Origin: an uncultured Gammaproteobacteria bacterium
Lineage (GTDB): Bacteria > Pseudomonadota > Gammaproteobacteria > Arenicellales > CAJQKF01
Reading direction: 5' to 3'
DNA length: 64,000 bases
NCBI GenBank assembly: GCA_905478855.1
Contig: CAJQKF010000058.1
Coordinates: 1-64,000 of the forward strand
This document shows positions 9,380 to 17,944 of this stretch, piece by piece. A program made the position numbers and the translations under genes. Position 1 is the first letter of the stretch. Every line of letters starts with the position of its first letter. The notes under the pieces are model-generated. The model worked only from the letters and a program-made list of their open reading frames with translations. It was not told the origin of the DNA and searched no databases.

Positions 9380-10708
9380 ATGAATCACGTTTTCCATCGA
9401 CACACCCTTGCAGACCTTCCTCTAGCAGCCTCAGGAGACGGACCCTATATCATTGATACTTCGGGCAAGCGATATATTGATGCTTGCGGCGGCGCTGCTG
9501 TTTCGTGCTTGGGGCATTCCAATGCCCGTGTACAGCAATCTATCCACAGGCAAATTGACAAGATTCCATATGCGCATTCATCTTTTTTTAGTAATGATGC
9601 ACTGGAACAATTGGCGGACATGCTAGTTGCTAGGGCACCTCTAGATCTCGATAGAGTGTACTTCGTATCCGGCGGTTCAGAAGCGATGGAAGCCGCTCTA
9701 AAGATGGCTAGGCAATATTTCCTCGAACGTGATCAACCGGAAAAACAACTCTTTATCAGCCGTAAACAAAGCTATCATGGCAATACACTTGGGGTGCTAT
9801 CAGTTGGAGGCAATCAATGGCGTAGAGAACCCTTTCGCCCGCTATTAATGCAAGCGAATCATATTTCTGCTTGTTATGCGTATCGAGATCAAAGTGAAGA
9901 CGAGACAGAAATAGACTACGGTTTGCGTGTAGCAAATGAACTAGAAACACGTATCCTGGAACTCGGTCCAGAGAAAGTGATCGGATTTATAGCAGAACCA
10001 GTGGTAGGCGCAACCTTAGGCGCTGTTGCGTCTGTTGAAGGTTACTTCAAAAGAGTTCGGGAAATATGCGATCAGTATGGAATTCTATTAATACTCGATG
10101 AAGTTATGTGTGGCATGGGTCGAACCGGTACACTTTTTGCCTGTGAACAGGATGGCATTACCGGGGATTTAGTGGCTATTGCAAAAGGCCTTGCTGCTGG
10201 TTATCAACCCATCGGAGCTTTATTAGCCAACAAGAAAATATTTGAAACCATAAGAGACGGTAGTGGCTTTTTTCAACACGGTCACACTTTTATGGGACAT
10301 CCAACCGCCTGCGCCGCGGCCGTGGCAACGCTTACTGAATTTGAAGAACATGATTTATTAAACAACGTCAATCTTCGAGGAGAACAACTTCGACATCGGC
10401 TTCGTGAGTCGCTTAGTGAGTGCGAGAATGTGGGTGATGTACGCGGAAGGGGTCTGTTTATAGGCATTGAATTAGTTAAAAATTCAATCAGCAAACAACC
10501 ATTTGATCCGGCGATCCCATTGCATACCATCGTTAAGAAAAAGGCAATGAGCAATGGCCTAATGTGTTACCCGATGGCAGGAACCATTGACGGACAGCAG
10601 GGTCACCATGTGTTGCTGGCGCCTGCCTATATTATCAATGATTCACATGTCGACGAAATAGTTGAAAAAATGAGTACGTCCATTACTCAATCTCTGCGCT
10701 CTATTTAG
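9380..10708 (+). CDS. Class-III PLP-dependent aminotransferase
   Basis: The protein has 442 residues from the ATG giving MNHVFHRH, the usual start of this subfamily; a TTG 18 bp upstream is the alternative. The PLP lysine is Lys269 in AIAKGLAAGYQPIG, and the Asp that contacts the pyridine nitrogen is in LILDEVMCGMGRTG. It should move an amino group from an omega- or beta-amino carboxylate to pyruvate or 2-oxoglutarate. The next gene, nine bases away, encodes a beta-keto acid cleavage enzyme, so a likely job is converting a beta-amino acid to the matching beta-keto acid. The substrate is inferred from context only. Confidence 0.85.
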   Translation: MNHVFHRHTLADLPLAASGDGPYIIDTSGKRYIDACGGAAVSCLGHSNARVQQSIHRQIDKIPYAHSSFFSNDALEQLADMLVARAPLDLDRVYFVSGGSEAMEAALKMARQYFLERDQPEKQLFISRKQSYHGNTLGVLSVGGNQWRREPFRPLLMQANHISACYAYRDQSEDETEIDYGLRVANELETRILELGPEKVIGFIAEPVVGATLGAVASVEGYFKRVREICDQYGILLILDEVMCGMGRTGTLFACEQDGITGDLVAIAKGLAAGYQPIGALLANKKIFETIRDGSGFFQHGHTFMGHPTACAAAVATLTEFEEHDLLNNVNLRGEQLRHRLRESLSECENVGDVRGRGLFIGIELVKNSISKQPFDPAIPLHTIVKKKAMSNGLMCYPMAGTIDGQQGHHVLLAPAYIINDSHVDEIVEKMSTSITQSLRSI

Positions 10709-10717
10709 GATGCTCTT

Positions 10718-11539
10718 ATGAATTCAGTTATTGTAGCGACAGCACCCACAGGCGCTTATAAATCAGTTTCAGATCATAAACATCTGCCAATCACACCAGC
10801 TGAAATTGCGGATGAGGCGTATCGCTGCCAACAACTGGGTGTTTCCATGTTACATCTGCATGTAAGAGACACTCTAGGTAAACATAGCATCCACTGGGAG
10901 CATTACGAGCCGGCAATTGACGCAGTAAGAGAACGATGCGGTAATGAACTTATTATTCAATGCACTACTGAATCGGCAAGGCGATATAACTGGGCCGAAC
11001 AGTTTGATGCGATCACTAAAATGAAGCATGACTTCGTGTCAATCGCCATTAGAGAAGCGGCTGGCGATCAAGGCGAACCGTCTCTTACAAAGTTAACAGC
11101 CGTATTTGATGTACTTTTTAGCAACAACGTAACATGCCAAATTATACTTTACGACCCATCCGATTTTCGCCTGCTGAAGCTTGTTGTTGATAAGTTTCCG
11201 GACGGACAATTTACCCTATTATTTGTTCTTGGGAAGTACCGTAAAGGCCATCAATCGGAACCCGAAGATTTACGTCCCTTTCTTGATGAAAACCCTTATC
11301 AAATGAGTTGGATGGTTTGTGCATTTGGTAACGGTGAATCTGATTGTTTGCTCGAGGCCGCAAAAAGTCATGGACACATTCGCGTCGGATTCGAAAACAA
11401 TCTAATTGATTCTCGTGGATTACCGTTTACTAACAATTCCGCCTCTGTAGCCTTTGCAATCGAAAAACTTAAAAGTAACGATATACAGCCCATGAGCGTT
11501 GACCATGCTCGGAAAGTATTAAAATTGCAAAATCGTTAA
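10718..11539 (+). CDS. BKACE family protein (DUF849, beta-keto acid cleavage enzyme)
   Basis: This TIM-barrel enzyme of 273 residues belongs to the family of 3-keto-5-aminohexanoate cleavage enzyme (Kce), which splits a beta-keto acid with acetyl-CoA into acetoacetate and a new acyl-CoA. Zinc ligands fit: His46 and His48 in HLHVRD, and Glu226 in IRVGFENN. LPITPAEIADEA is the usual N-terminal signature. From memory of Kce, two active-site positions differ: the Glu equivalent to residue 14 is Tyr here, and the conserved Asp after the zinc Glu is Asn227. The substrate is therefore likely different. It follows the aminotransferase gene by nine bases, in one operon. Confidence 0.88.
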   Translation: MNSVIVATAPTGAYKSVSDHKHLPITPAEIADEAYRCQQLGVSMLHLHVRDTLGKHSIHWEHYEPAIDAVRERCGNELIIQCTTESARRYNWAEQFDAITKMKHDFVSIAIREAAGDQGEPSLTKLTAVFDVLFSNNVTCQIILYDPSDFRLLKLVVDKFPDGQFTLLFVLGKYRKGHQSEPEDLRPFLDENPYQMSWMVCAFGNGESDCLLEAAKSHGHIRVGFENNLIDSRGLPFTNNSASVAFAIEKLKSNDIQPMSVDHARKVLKLQNR

Positions 11540-11623
11540 CTTATCGCGGCGCGCTTAACAGATAATATAAATCTTAATTCTGATGATTACACAGCAATGA
11601 GCGAAACATTAACTGAGGAACTA

Positions 11624-12871
11624 TTAGTAACCTAATTTTTTCCCTGAATCCGCAAGAACCAACTCAAACAAATTACGTTGGGCATGGCTTCCACCAATCA
11701 AAGCCATATCTTTCTTACATTTATTTATTGCCTCTATCGCGGCAGCGAATTTTTTTGAACGTGCGAGTTGGATACCTTTTGCAAGACCCATACCAACCTC
11801 CATACAAACATACGACTGTGTATCAGTACCTGCTGCCCAGGATTTGAGCGAATTATACAAACGATCTGATGAGCGATTCTCATTAGCAGCCAATAGTGCA
11901 AGATAATAGTGCAATGAAACAAACACGAGTTCATGATCAGTAATATGGTTTTCTGCAGTTTCAATCAATCCTTGCCAACGCTCACCAACGTTAACACCAT
12001 ACATTTCCAATCGCCACAGTAATGATGCCGCATTGCACATATCTAAATTAAAATCGGCTGTGATATCACTGCCAACCTGGGTATCGTATAACTGCAATAC
12101 CGTTTCAGTATCGCCATTTTCCAAGTAAAATAGAGCAAGATGCCAATACAAATGATACCTGAAATTATTTACAGATAACCAGTTGTCGCTGAGACTATTA
12201 ACCCAGCTAATACCCTCTGCGCGACGTCCAGTCATTTCCATCACATGTGCAACGGCATGCACCGACCACGTATCCGCCGGGTTTCGCTCAACAGCCTTTC
12301 GCCCGTATATTTCAGCCGTATCATATTCACCAGACTCTTCAAGACCGAATGCATACATGCCAACTACAAAACCATAGTTAGGCTGACTCTCACTCCACGA
12401 TGACAATACACGGGCAACAGAATCTCGCATATTACCAGCGTTACCGCTGTAAAAATGGAGGTAATGAGCAAGCCTTAATGCAAGTGAATCCAATGGGTAA
12501 TCCACTAATATTTTTTCCCAACATTCCGTCGCCCTTACCAACTCCCCTTTGCACCACTCATCTAATGCCTTCGCATGAAGCCTTTCACGGTCATTAACTC
12601 CATGTATTGTTATCACAGCCTCAAGTTTTTGCGAAATACCAATGGCCCTTGCAGAATGACTTGCGCTAACAATCATCTTGGCGATATATCCCTTAACACA
12701 CAATGCCATTGGCATCTCAGGCGCATCCTGCAACAATTGCTTGAGCAAAGAACCAATATCCTTTCGAAAGCCTAAAAAGGCCGTCGTCAGTTCAGAGAAC
12801 CTATCGACATCCTCTTGTAAATTTGCACTGAAGGTTAAGTTTTCTGCGCTTGTAAATTGCGGAAATGACAT
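11624..12871 (-). CDS. TPR protein related to TTC38
   Basis: This 415-residue soluble, all-helical protein has TPR-like repeats. The central part strongly recalls eukaryotic TTC38: HAKALDEWCKGELVRATECW, then LALRLAHYLHFYSGN, MRDSVARVL, GMYAFGLEESGEYDTAE and NPADTWSVHAVAHVMEM. No signal peptide or membrane segment is seen. Function is unknown in both bacteria and animals. It lies on the same strand as, and 34 bp downstream of, the acyl-CoA dehydrogenase gene, so the two probably form an operon. It converges with the BKACE operon, with no clear terminator between. Confidence 0.75.
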   Translation of the reverse strand: MSFPQFTSAENLTFSANLQEDVDRFSELTTAFLGFRKDIGSLLKQLLQDAPEMPMALCVKGYIAKMIVSASHSARAIGISQKLEAVITIHGVNDRERLHAKALDEWCKGELVRATECWEKILVDYPLDSLALRLAHYLHFYSGNAGNMRDSVARVLSSWSESQPNYGFVVGMYAFGLEESGEYDTAEIYGRKAVERNPADTWSVHAVAHVMEMTGRRAEGISWVNSLSDNWLSVNNFRYHLYWHLALFYLENGDTETVLQLYDTQVGSDITADFNLDMCNAASLLWRLEMYGVNVGERWQGLIETAENHITDHELVFVSLHYYLALLAANENRSSDRLYNSLKSWAAGTDTQSYVCMEVGMGLAKGIQLARSKKFAAAIEAINKCKKDMALIGGSHAQRNLFELVLADSGKKLGY

Positions 12872-12905
12872 AACAACACCTAAGTTCGTAATTTGTTAGA
12901 ACAAT

Positions 12906-14114
12906 TCAATCCCTTTGGGCATAGCCGTTGCGAACCTGCGGAGTTGGCATGCCTAGCAGATGCCCTGCAACCTGGGTTTTAAGTATCTGTGCAGTACCGC
13001 CACCGATCGTAAACATCCTTACGTCACGATACATACGCTCCAATGGTTCGTTGCTACCAAACCCTCGAGCACCGAACATTTGCAATGCATCATTTACTAC
13101 TTTTATTGCCCGTTCCGTAGCGAAGAATTTTGCCCGAGCTGCCGACATCATATCAGGAAATCCGCTACTAGAAGTAATCGAAGACTGTGCCGCATCATGC
13201 AACATAAGTCGTGACGCATGCACATCGGCATCCATTTCCGCCAACATCCACTGCAGCCCTTGAAATTCTGCAAGAGGCCGGCCGAACTGTTTACGCTCAC
13301 ATAAATACTGCTTTGCTCTATGAGTTGCACCTGCTGCTATACCCATTGCAATCGTGCCAGCTCCAACTCTCTGGGTATTGTAGGCCATCATTAATTCCGC
13401 AAAACCCTTTCTATAACCCGACCTAGGTGCTAGAACAAAATCCTCTTCGATCTCAACTTTATCAAATAAAAGCTCCGTCTCCGGCATACCGCACAACCCC
13501 ATCGTACGTTCACGTTTGCCAACGACAAAACCTTTAGGATTTATTCCTTTATTCAAATCCCGATGAATAAGAAATCCGCCTATTCCCAGATAATTATCAT
13601 TTTCATCAAGCACTTTGGCGAAAACCAAATAGAGCTTTGACACCCCACCCCCTGTAATCCAATGCTTGTGCCCATTAAGTATAAAACGATTGCCCTGTTT
13701 TTTAGCTGTAGTTGACATTTCCGTCGCAGCACTCCCTGCTAAAGGCTCCGTTATGCAAATGGCCGGCTTATCTCCGTTAATAACAATAGGCGCACAAAAT
13801 TCTTTCTGTTTTTTCGTACCATACGCCATTATTGCACTTATCCCGCCCATGTTGGATTCCACTAAAATACGAGCGGAAAGCGCACATTCTCGAGCGACAC
13901 ACTCAATAACTTTAAGCACATCCAGAAAGGAAGCGCCCTGCCCCCCAAATTCCCTTGGTATGGTCATACCCATTAAACCCGCATCGGACATCACTTCGAC
14001 ATTTCTCCAACAATATTCTCGACGTTGATCCCATTGATGAGCGGTGCCGGAAAACTCCAACGCTAATTCTTTTGCGGTGTCATACAAGTCCTGCTGAGTA
14101 AGAACAGTAGTCAT
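12906..14114 (-). CDS. Acyl-CoA dehydrogenase family protein lacking usual catalytic Glu
   Basis: This FAD enzyme has 402 residues from the ATG giving MTTVLTQQ; an in-frame upstream start would add 17 residues that do not look like family sequence. The family pattern is clear: CITEPLAGSAATEM, HKHWITGGG, RKQFGRPLAEFQGLQWMLAEM and ALQMFGARGF. At the MCAD-type base position (YEGT) it has GGGT (Gly372). At the IVD-type helix-G position it has NTQR (Gln248) instead of an ERx motif. It may therefore use another base or act on an unusual thioester. It is divergent from the LysR gene, and the TTC38-like gene follows 34 bp downstream. Confidence 0.85.
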   Translation of the reverse strand: MTTVLTQQDLYDTAKELALEFSGTAHQWDQRREYCWRNVEVMSDAGLMGMTIPREFGGQGASFLDVLKVIECVARECALSARILVESNMGGISAIMAYGTKKQKEFCAPIVINGDKPAICITEPLAGSAATEMSTTAKKQGNRFILNGHKHWITGGGVSKLYLVFAKVLDENDNYLGIGGFLIHRDLNKGINPKGFVVGKRERTMGLCGMPETELLFDKVEIEEDFVLAPRSGYRKGFAELMMAYNTQRVGAGTIAMGIAAGATHRAKQYLCERKQFGRPLAEFQGLQWMLAEMDADVHASRLMLHDAAQSSITSSSGFPDMMSAARAKFFATERAIKVVNDALQMFGARGFGSNEPLERMYRDVRMFTIGGGTAQILKTQVAGHLLGMPTPQVRNGYAQRD

Positions 14115-14216
14115 TATGTTTATAAACTCCCTAACCCTAAATTGATACCAAGTATTTAGAGTCAATAATTATTTAGTTGTGACTACACTATATATTCATA
14201 AAAATTTATGTTAATT

Positions 14217-14235
14217 AGTTATTTTTACGATAACT
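14217..14235. promoter_or_regulatory. Candidate LysR-type operator
   Basis: A 19-bp inverted repeat, AGTTAT-N7-ATAACT, contains the T-N11-A pattern expected for LysR-type regulators. It lies 18 bp before the LysR start codon, in the 138-bp gap shared with the divergent acyl-CoA dehydrogenase gene. The surrounding DNA is very AT-rich, so chance similarity is possible. Confidence 0.4.
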
Positions 14236-14252
14236 TTATTTATTTTTATGTT

Positions 14253-15137
14253 ATGAATTTAAAGCAACTCAAATCACTATGCACAATTCTTGAGGAGGGA
14301 AGCTTTGCGGCCGCTGGACATAAAATTGGCCTGACACAGTCGGCCATTAGTATTCAAATGCAACAACTCGAAATTGAACTTGAGATTTTGCTTTTCGATC
14401 GTAAAACACGTCCTCCAACACTCACTGCAGACGGAGTTCTAATCGCCAAAATTGCCGGTGAAGCCCTTAAACAAACAGACAGAATAAAACAAGTGGCCGC
14501 CGGCAATCAACCTGGAGATCAAATCTCCATCGGTTTTGTGCAGTCTTGTACCCAACATATACTGCCGAGAATTCTAAATGAAATACGTAAAGACCATCCC
14601 AAATTCCGTATTTATGTAAAGACTGGCTTATCCAACGAACTTGCATCAGCGGTAATTCATAGGGACCTTGACTATGCGCTGGTTACATCACCCATGAGCG
14701 AAATACCAGATCTTCAATTTACAGAGATAAAAAATGAACCACTAATGGTTATTGGCCCCCCTTCCTTGGCGCATATGAAATCTGATGTGGAATTAATTCG
14801 CTCTATGCCATTTATTTCCTTTAGTAAACGCACATGGTTGGGCCAAAAAATAACTACGACTCTTCAAATGCGCGGCATTCTAGTGGAGGAAATTATGGAA
14901 ATAGATTCACTCGACGCAATCGAGAATCTGGTAAATCAGGGTTTTGGGGTATCCATAGTCCCAAAACGGTTACTGGCCGAGAGCGTCCAATCAATACTAA
15001 CAAAAATACCGTTTGGAGACCCCGTAGAAGGGCGTAATCTGGTATTAATCGAGCGTCGTGAAAGCTCCCAACCCAACATAGACAAATTCATTCATGGAAT
15101 CTTTAGGAGAGTTGCGTCGATGCGCTTAGTAAACTAA
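14253..15137 (+). CDS. LysR-family transcriptional regulator
   Basis: The protein has 294 residues from the ATG giving MNLKQLKSL; an earlier start would add a Phe/Tyr-rich stretch not seen in the family. The winged helix-turn-helix occupies roughly residues 1-60 (EEGSFAAAGHKIGLTQSAISIQMQQLE), followed by a periplasmic-binding-like effector domain (from ISIGFVQSC to about residue 285). It is divergent from the acyl-CoA dehydrogenase/TTC38 genes and probably controls them. Its 3' end overlaps by four bases the 3' end of the convergent glutamine-synthetase-like gene. The effector is unknown. Confidence 0.9.
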   Translation: MNLKQLKSLCTILEEGSFAAAGHKIGLTQSAISIQMQQLEIELEILLFDRKTRPPTLTADGVLIAKIAGEALKQTDRIKQVAAGNQPGDQISIGFVQSCTQHILPRILNEIRKDHPKFRIYVKTGLSNELASAVIHRDLDYALVTSPMSEIPDLQFTEIKNEPLMVIGPPSLAHMKSDVELIRSMPFISFSKRTWLGQKITTTLQMRGILVEEIMEIDSLDAIENLVNQGFGVSIVPKRLLAESVQSILTKIPFGDPVEGRNLVLIERRESSQPNIDKFIHGIFRRVASMRLVN

Positions 15138-16462
15138 CTTCGGCGCAAATACCATTGAAGCTCCAGAGGAGTAATTGCTTGATTGAATGCTTCAAACTCC
15201 TGTCTTTTTACTGCGCTAAATAACCGTACAAAAGGCGCACCTAAGTACTTTTTACAAAACGCAGAATCAGCAAACAACGTCTGCGCCCGAGACCACTCAG
15301 TTGGAATACGATTATCGACTTGAGCATTCTCTGTGGCGCGCTGGGGTAGATGTACCTTCTGAGTTAATCCATGGTGAATTCCTGCCAATACGGTAGCACA
15401 CAGTAAAAATGGATTTACGTCCGCACCCGCCATACGATGCTCAAGTCGTCTGGATTGCACATCGCTAGCCGGAATACGAACCGCTACCGTACGATTATTT
15501 ACTTCCCAGTTATTGTTTAAAGGCGCAAAATTACCAGCAACAAAACGCCTGTATGAATTAGCACCTGGAGCAAATATTGCCATACAGTCCGGCATTGAGT
15601 CCAAAAGCCCCGCTATTGCTTTCTTTAATAAATCACTGCCTGTTTCATCTTCTGAGCTAAATATATTATTTCCAGATCGATCCAAAACGCTTACGTGAAC
15701 ATGGCAACCACTACCTGCGCTATCGGCAAATGGTTTAGGCATAAATGTTGCTTCAAAACCGTGTTTATGAGCAACATTACGCACAATATTTTTTAACATC
15801 AATGCTTGTTCGCAGGCCGCTATTATATCCGATGTGTGATTCAGGTTGATTTCAAATTGCGCTGGAGCGTATTCAGAACTGGCAGCCGTGGCATCCACTT
15901 GCTGCACAGTGCAACAGTGCTCTACTTCATCTAGAAAACCGGAAAAGTCCCATAGTTCAGTCATGCCGTAGACCTGAATCATGGACTCACGTTCATTATT
16001 ATGCGGAGACCGTGGAAATTTTACCGAGCAAGTAGCGCCGTCATACTCCGTGAGATAAAACTCTAATTCAAGGGCCACAACCGGCCGTAGCTCCAACTCG
16101 TCTAACTGACTTAATACAGACTGTAAACGGTGTCTTGGATCGCCATAATATGGCTCGCCATCAAGATGATGCATACTCATCAACACCTGAGCTATCCCGT
16201 CAAACCACGGTGTTTCGCACAGACTAGATAGGGACGGTATACATAGTAAATCTGGATCGCCGATCAACAGTCCTTCCTTCTCCAAATTAACGGTCACACC
16301 ACATATATCCGTGCTGAACACAGTACCGGGTAGTTGTAGACCAACACCTTCAACTTTCGACCAATTCGCAACAGGCAATCGCTTTCCGCGAAAAACACCA
16401 TTCAAATCCGGCATTAAGGCATCAATATGGCGTATATCGGCTAAGTTAATTTTAGTATTCAC
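15134..16462 (-). CDS. Glutamine synthetase-like gamma-glutamyl ligase (PuuA-type)
   Basis: This 442-residue protein of the GS-I fold has the ATP/glutamate-site motifs ELEFYL (132-137), GSGCHVHVS (250-258) and NSYRRF (about 305), and then NRTVAVRIPAS. The N-terminal beta-grasp part is short, and the adenylylation loop of true GlnA is not evident. In PuuA-type relatives the enzyme ligates glutamate to an amine such as putrescine. It is divergent from a second GS-like gene (91-bp gap) that is followed by an aminotransferase. The amine acceptor is not deducible from sequence. Confidence 0.85.
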   Translation of the reverse strand: MNTKINLADIRHIDALMPDLNGVFRGKRLPVANWSKVEGVGLQLPGTVFSTDICGVTVNLEKEGLLIGDPDLLCIPSLSSLCETPWFDGIAQVLMSMHHLDGEPYYGDPRHRLQSVLSQLDELELRPVVALELEFYLTEYDGATCSVKFPRSPHNNERESMIQVYGMTELWDFSGFLDEVEHCCTVQQVDATAASSEYAPAQFEINLNHTSDIIAACEQALMLKNIVRNVAHKHGFEATFMPKPFADSAGSGCHVHVSVLDRSGNNIFSSEDETGSDLLKKAIAGLLDSMPDCMAIFAPGANSYRRFVAGNFAPLNNNWEVNNRTVAVRIPASDVQSRRLEHRMAGADVNPFLLCATVLAGIHHGLTQKVHLPQRATENAQVDNRIPTEWSRAQTLFADSAFCKKYLGAPFVRLFSAVKRQEFEAFNQAITPLELQWYLRRS

Positions 16463-16552
16463 AATTCTTCTTGCAAGATCAGTTAAATTTCAGATGTAAA
16501 ACATGGCAAAACTATTCATAATCCACTAACAAGTCTCAACACATTTAAATTT

Positions 16553-17935
16553 ATGAACGCTCAAGTCGATAGCACACCCAAAGAAGCCGATGATTCCCGA
16601 ATTACACCAATAAGGGAATGGCTCGTTCAGCATAATATTGACGAGGTTGAGGGAATAATACCAGATATGACGGGGATCGCCCGCGGCAAAATAATACCAG
16701 CGGCAAAATACAGTGAAGAAGCTGGACTTCGATTACCTGAAGCTGTTTTCATGCAAACAGTAACCGGTGACTACCCGGAAGACTGGAGCGCAGTAAATCC
16801 GGCCGATGGTGATATTATTTTATGGCCAGATCCCAATACCATTCGGCATGTACCGTGGGCATCTGACCCGACGGCCGTGATTATTCACGATTGCTATTTC
16901 GCCGATGGTTCTCCTGTTGAACTGGCACCGCGTTATGTGCTGCGCAAAATACTCGATATGTATGCAAAAAAGGGCTGGAAGCCCGTGGTTGCGCCAGAAC
17001 TTGAATTTTATCTGGTCAAACCTAACACAGATTCCGATTACCCCCTGGAACCACCTATAGGCCGATCTGGCCGACCGGAAATTGGCCGTCAATCGTTCAG
17101 CATAGATGCAGTTAACGAATTTGACCCGCTTTTTGAAGACTTGTATGACTACTGTGAGCGTCAAAATATAGGCATAGATACTCTAATTCACGAAGCTGGC
17201 GCCGCTCAAATGGAAGTGAACCTGCTGCATGGCGACCCGATGGAACTAGCCGACCAGGCATTTCTATTCAAGCGTACACTTCGAGAAAGCGCTTTACGAC
17301 ACAAAATGTATGCGACCTTTATGGGTAAGCCGATGCAGCGCGAACCTGGAAGTGCTATGCATATTCACCAAAGTATTGTGGATACCCAGACCGGTAGGAA
17401 TATTTTCTCTGACGAAGACGGAAATTCAACCGACTTTTTCAAATGGCATATTAGTGGCCTACAAAAATACCTTCCCGCCGCAATGTCGCTGTTTGCGCCG
17501 AATGTAAACAGCTATAGGCGTATTACACGCTATGATGCTGCGCCGATTAATATCCAGTGGGGATACGATAATAGGACAGTTGGACTCCGTGTACCGGCAT
17601 CAACTCCCGAGGCTAGGCGAGTAGAAAATCGTCTACCCGGCGCTGATGCCAATCCATACCTTGCGATTGCAGCATCACTAATATGCGGTTATCTAGGCAT
17701 GATCGAAAAAGAAGAACCCACTGAACCGATAGCAGGTTGTGCTTACGAAATGCCCTATGAACTCCCCCGTAGTCTCGAAGCCGCACTGGAAAAACTTAAT
17801 GCCTGTGATCCGTTAAAAGAAATTTTAGGCAAGAAATTCGTTACGGGTTATACCGCAGTAAAGGAATCAGAACTTGCCACATTCATACAGGTTATCAGCT
17901 CTTGGGAGCGAGAATATTTGCTACTTAACGTTTAG
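16553..17935 (+). CDS. Glutamine synthetase-like gamma-glutamyl ligase (second copy)
   Basis: This 460-residue GS-fold ligase has ELEFYL (149-154), REPGSAMHIHQSI, NSYRRI and NRTVGLRVPAS. It resembles gamma-glutamylputrescine synthetases more than biosynthetic glutamine synthetase. It is clearly diverged from the neighbouring divergent copy (different loops, longer insert around residues 155-185), so this is not a recent duplication. The aminotransferase gene starts nine bases downstream, suggesting one operon for amine activation followed by transamination. No gamma-glutamyl hydrolase or aldehyde dehydrogenase of the Puu pathway lies within the window. Confidence 0.87.
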   Translation: MNAQVDSTPKEADDSRITPIREWLVQHNIDEVEGIIPDMTGIARGKIIPAAKYSEEAGLRLPEAVFMQTVTGDYPEDWSAVNPADGDIILWPDPNTIRHVPWASDPTAVIIHDCYFADGSPVELAPRYVLRKILDMYAKKGWKPVVAPELEFYLVKPNTDSDYPLEPPIGRSGRPEIGRQSFSIDAVNEFDPLFEDLYDYCERQNIGIDTLIHEAGAAQMEVNLLHGDPMELADQAFLFKRTLRESALRHKMYATFMGKPMQREPGSAMHIHQSIVDTQTGRNIFSDEDGNSTDFFKWHISGLQKYLPAAMSLFAPNVNSYRRITRYDAAPINIQWGYDNRTVGLRVPASTPEARRVENRLPGADANPYLAIAASLICGYLGMIEKEEPTEPIAGCAYEMPYELPRSLEAALEKLNACDPLKEILGKKFVTGYTAVKESELATFIQVISSWEREYLLLNV

Positions 17936-17944
17936 GTTCATATC

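Noticed and set aside
12928-13263. Plus-strand open frames of 84-111 residues opposite the acyl-CoA dehydrogenase gene
   Set aside because: These are antisense shadows, Ser/Pro/Cys-rich, with no ribosome binding site or family pattern.
14195-14212. CATAAA/TTTATG near-palindrome in the dehydrogenase/LysR gap
   Set aside because: It is in extremely AT-rich DNA where such symmetry is common; the AGTTAT-N7-ATAACT box nearby is a better operator candidate.
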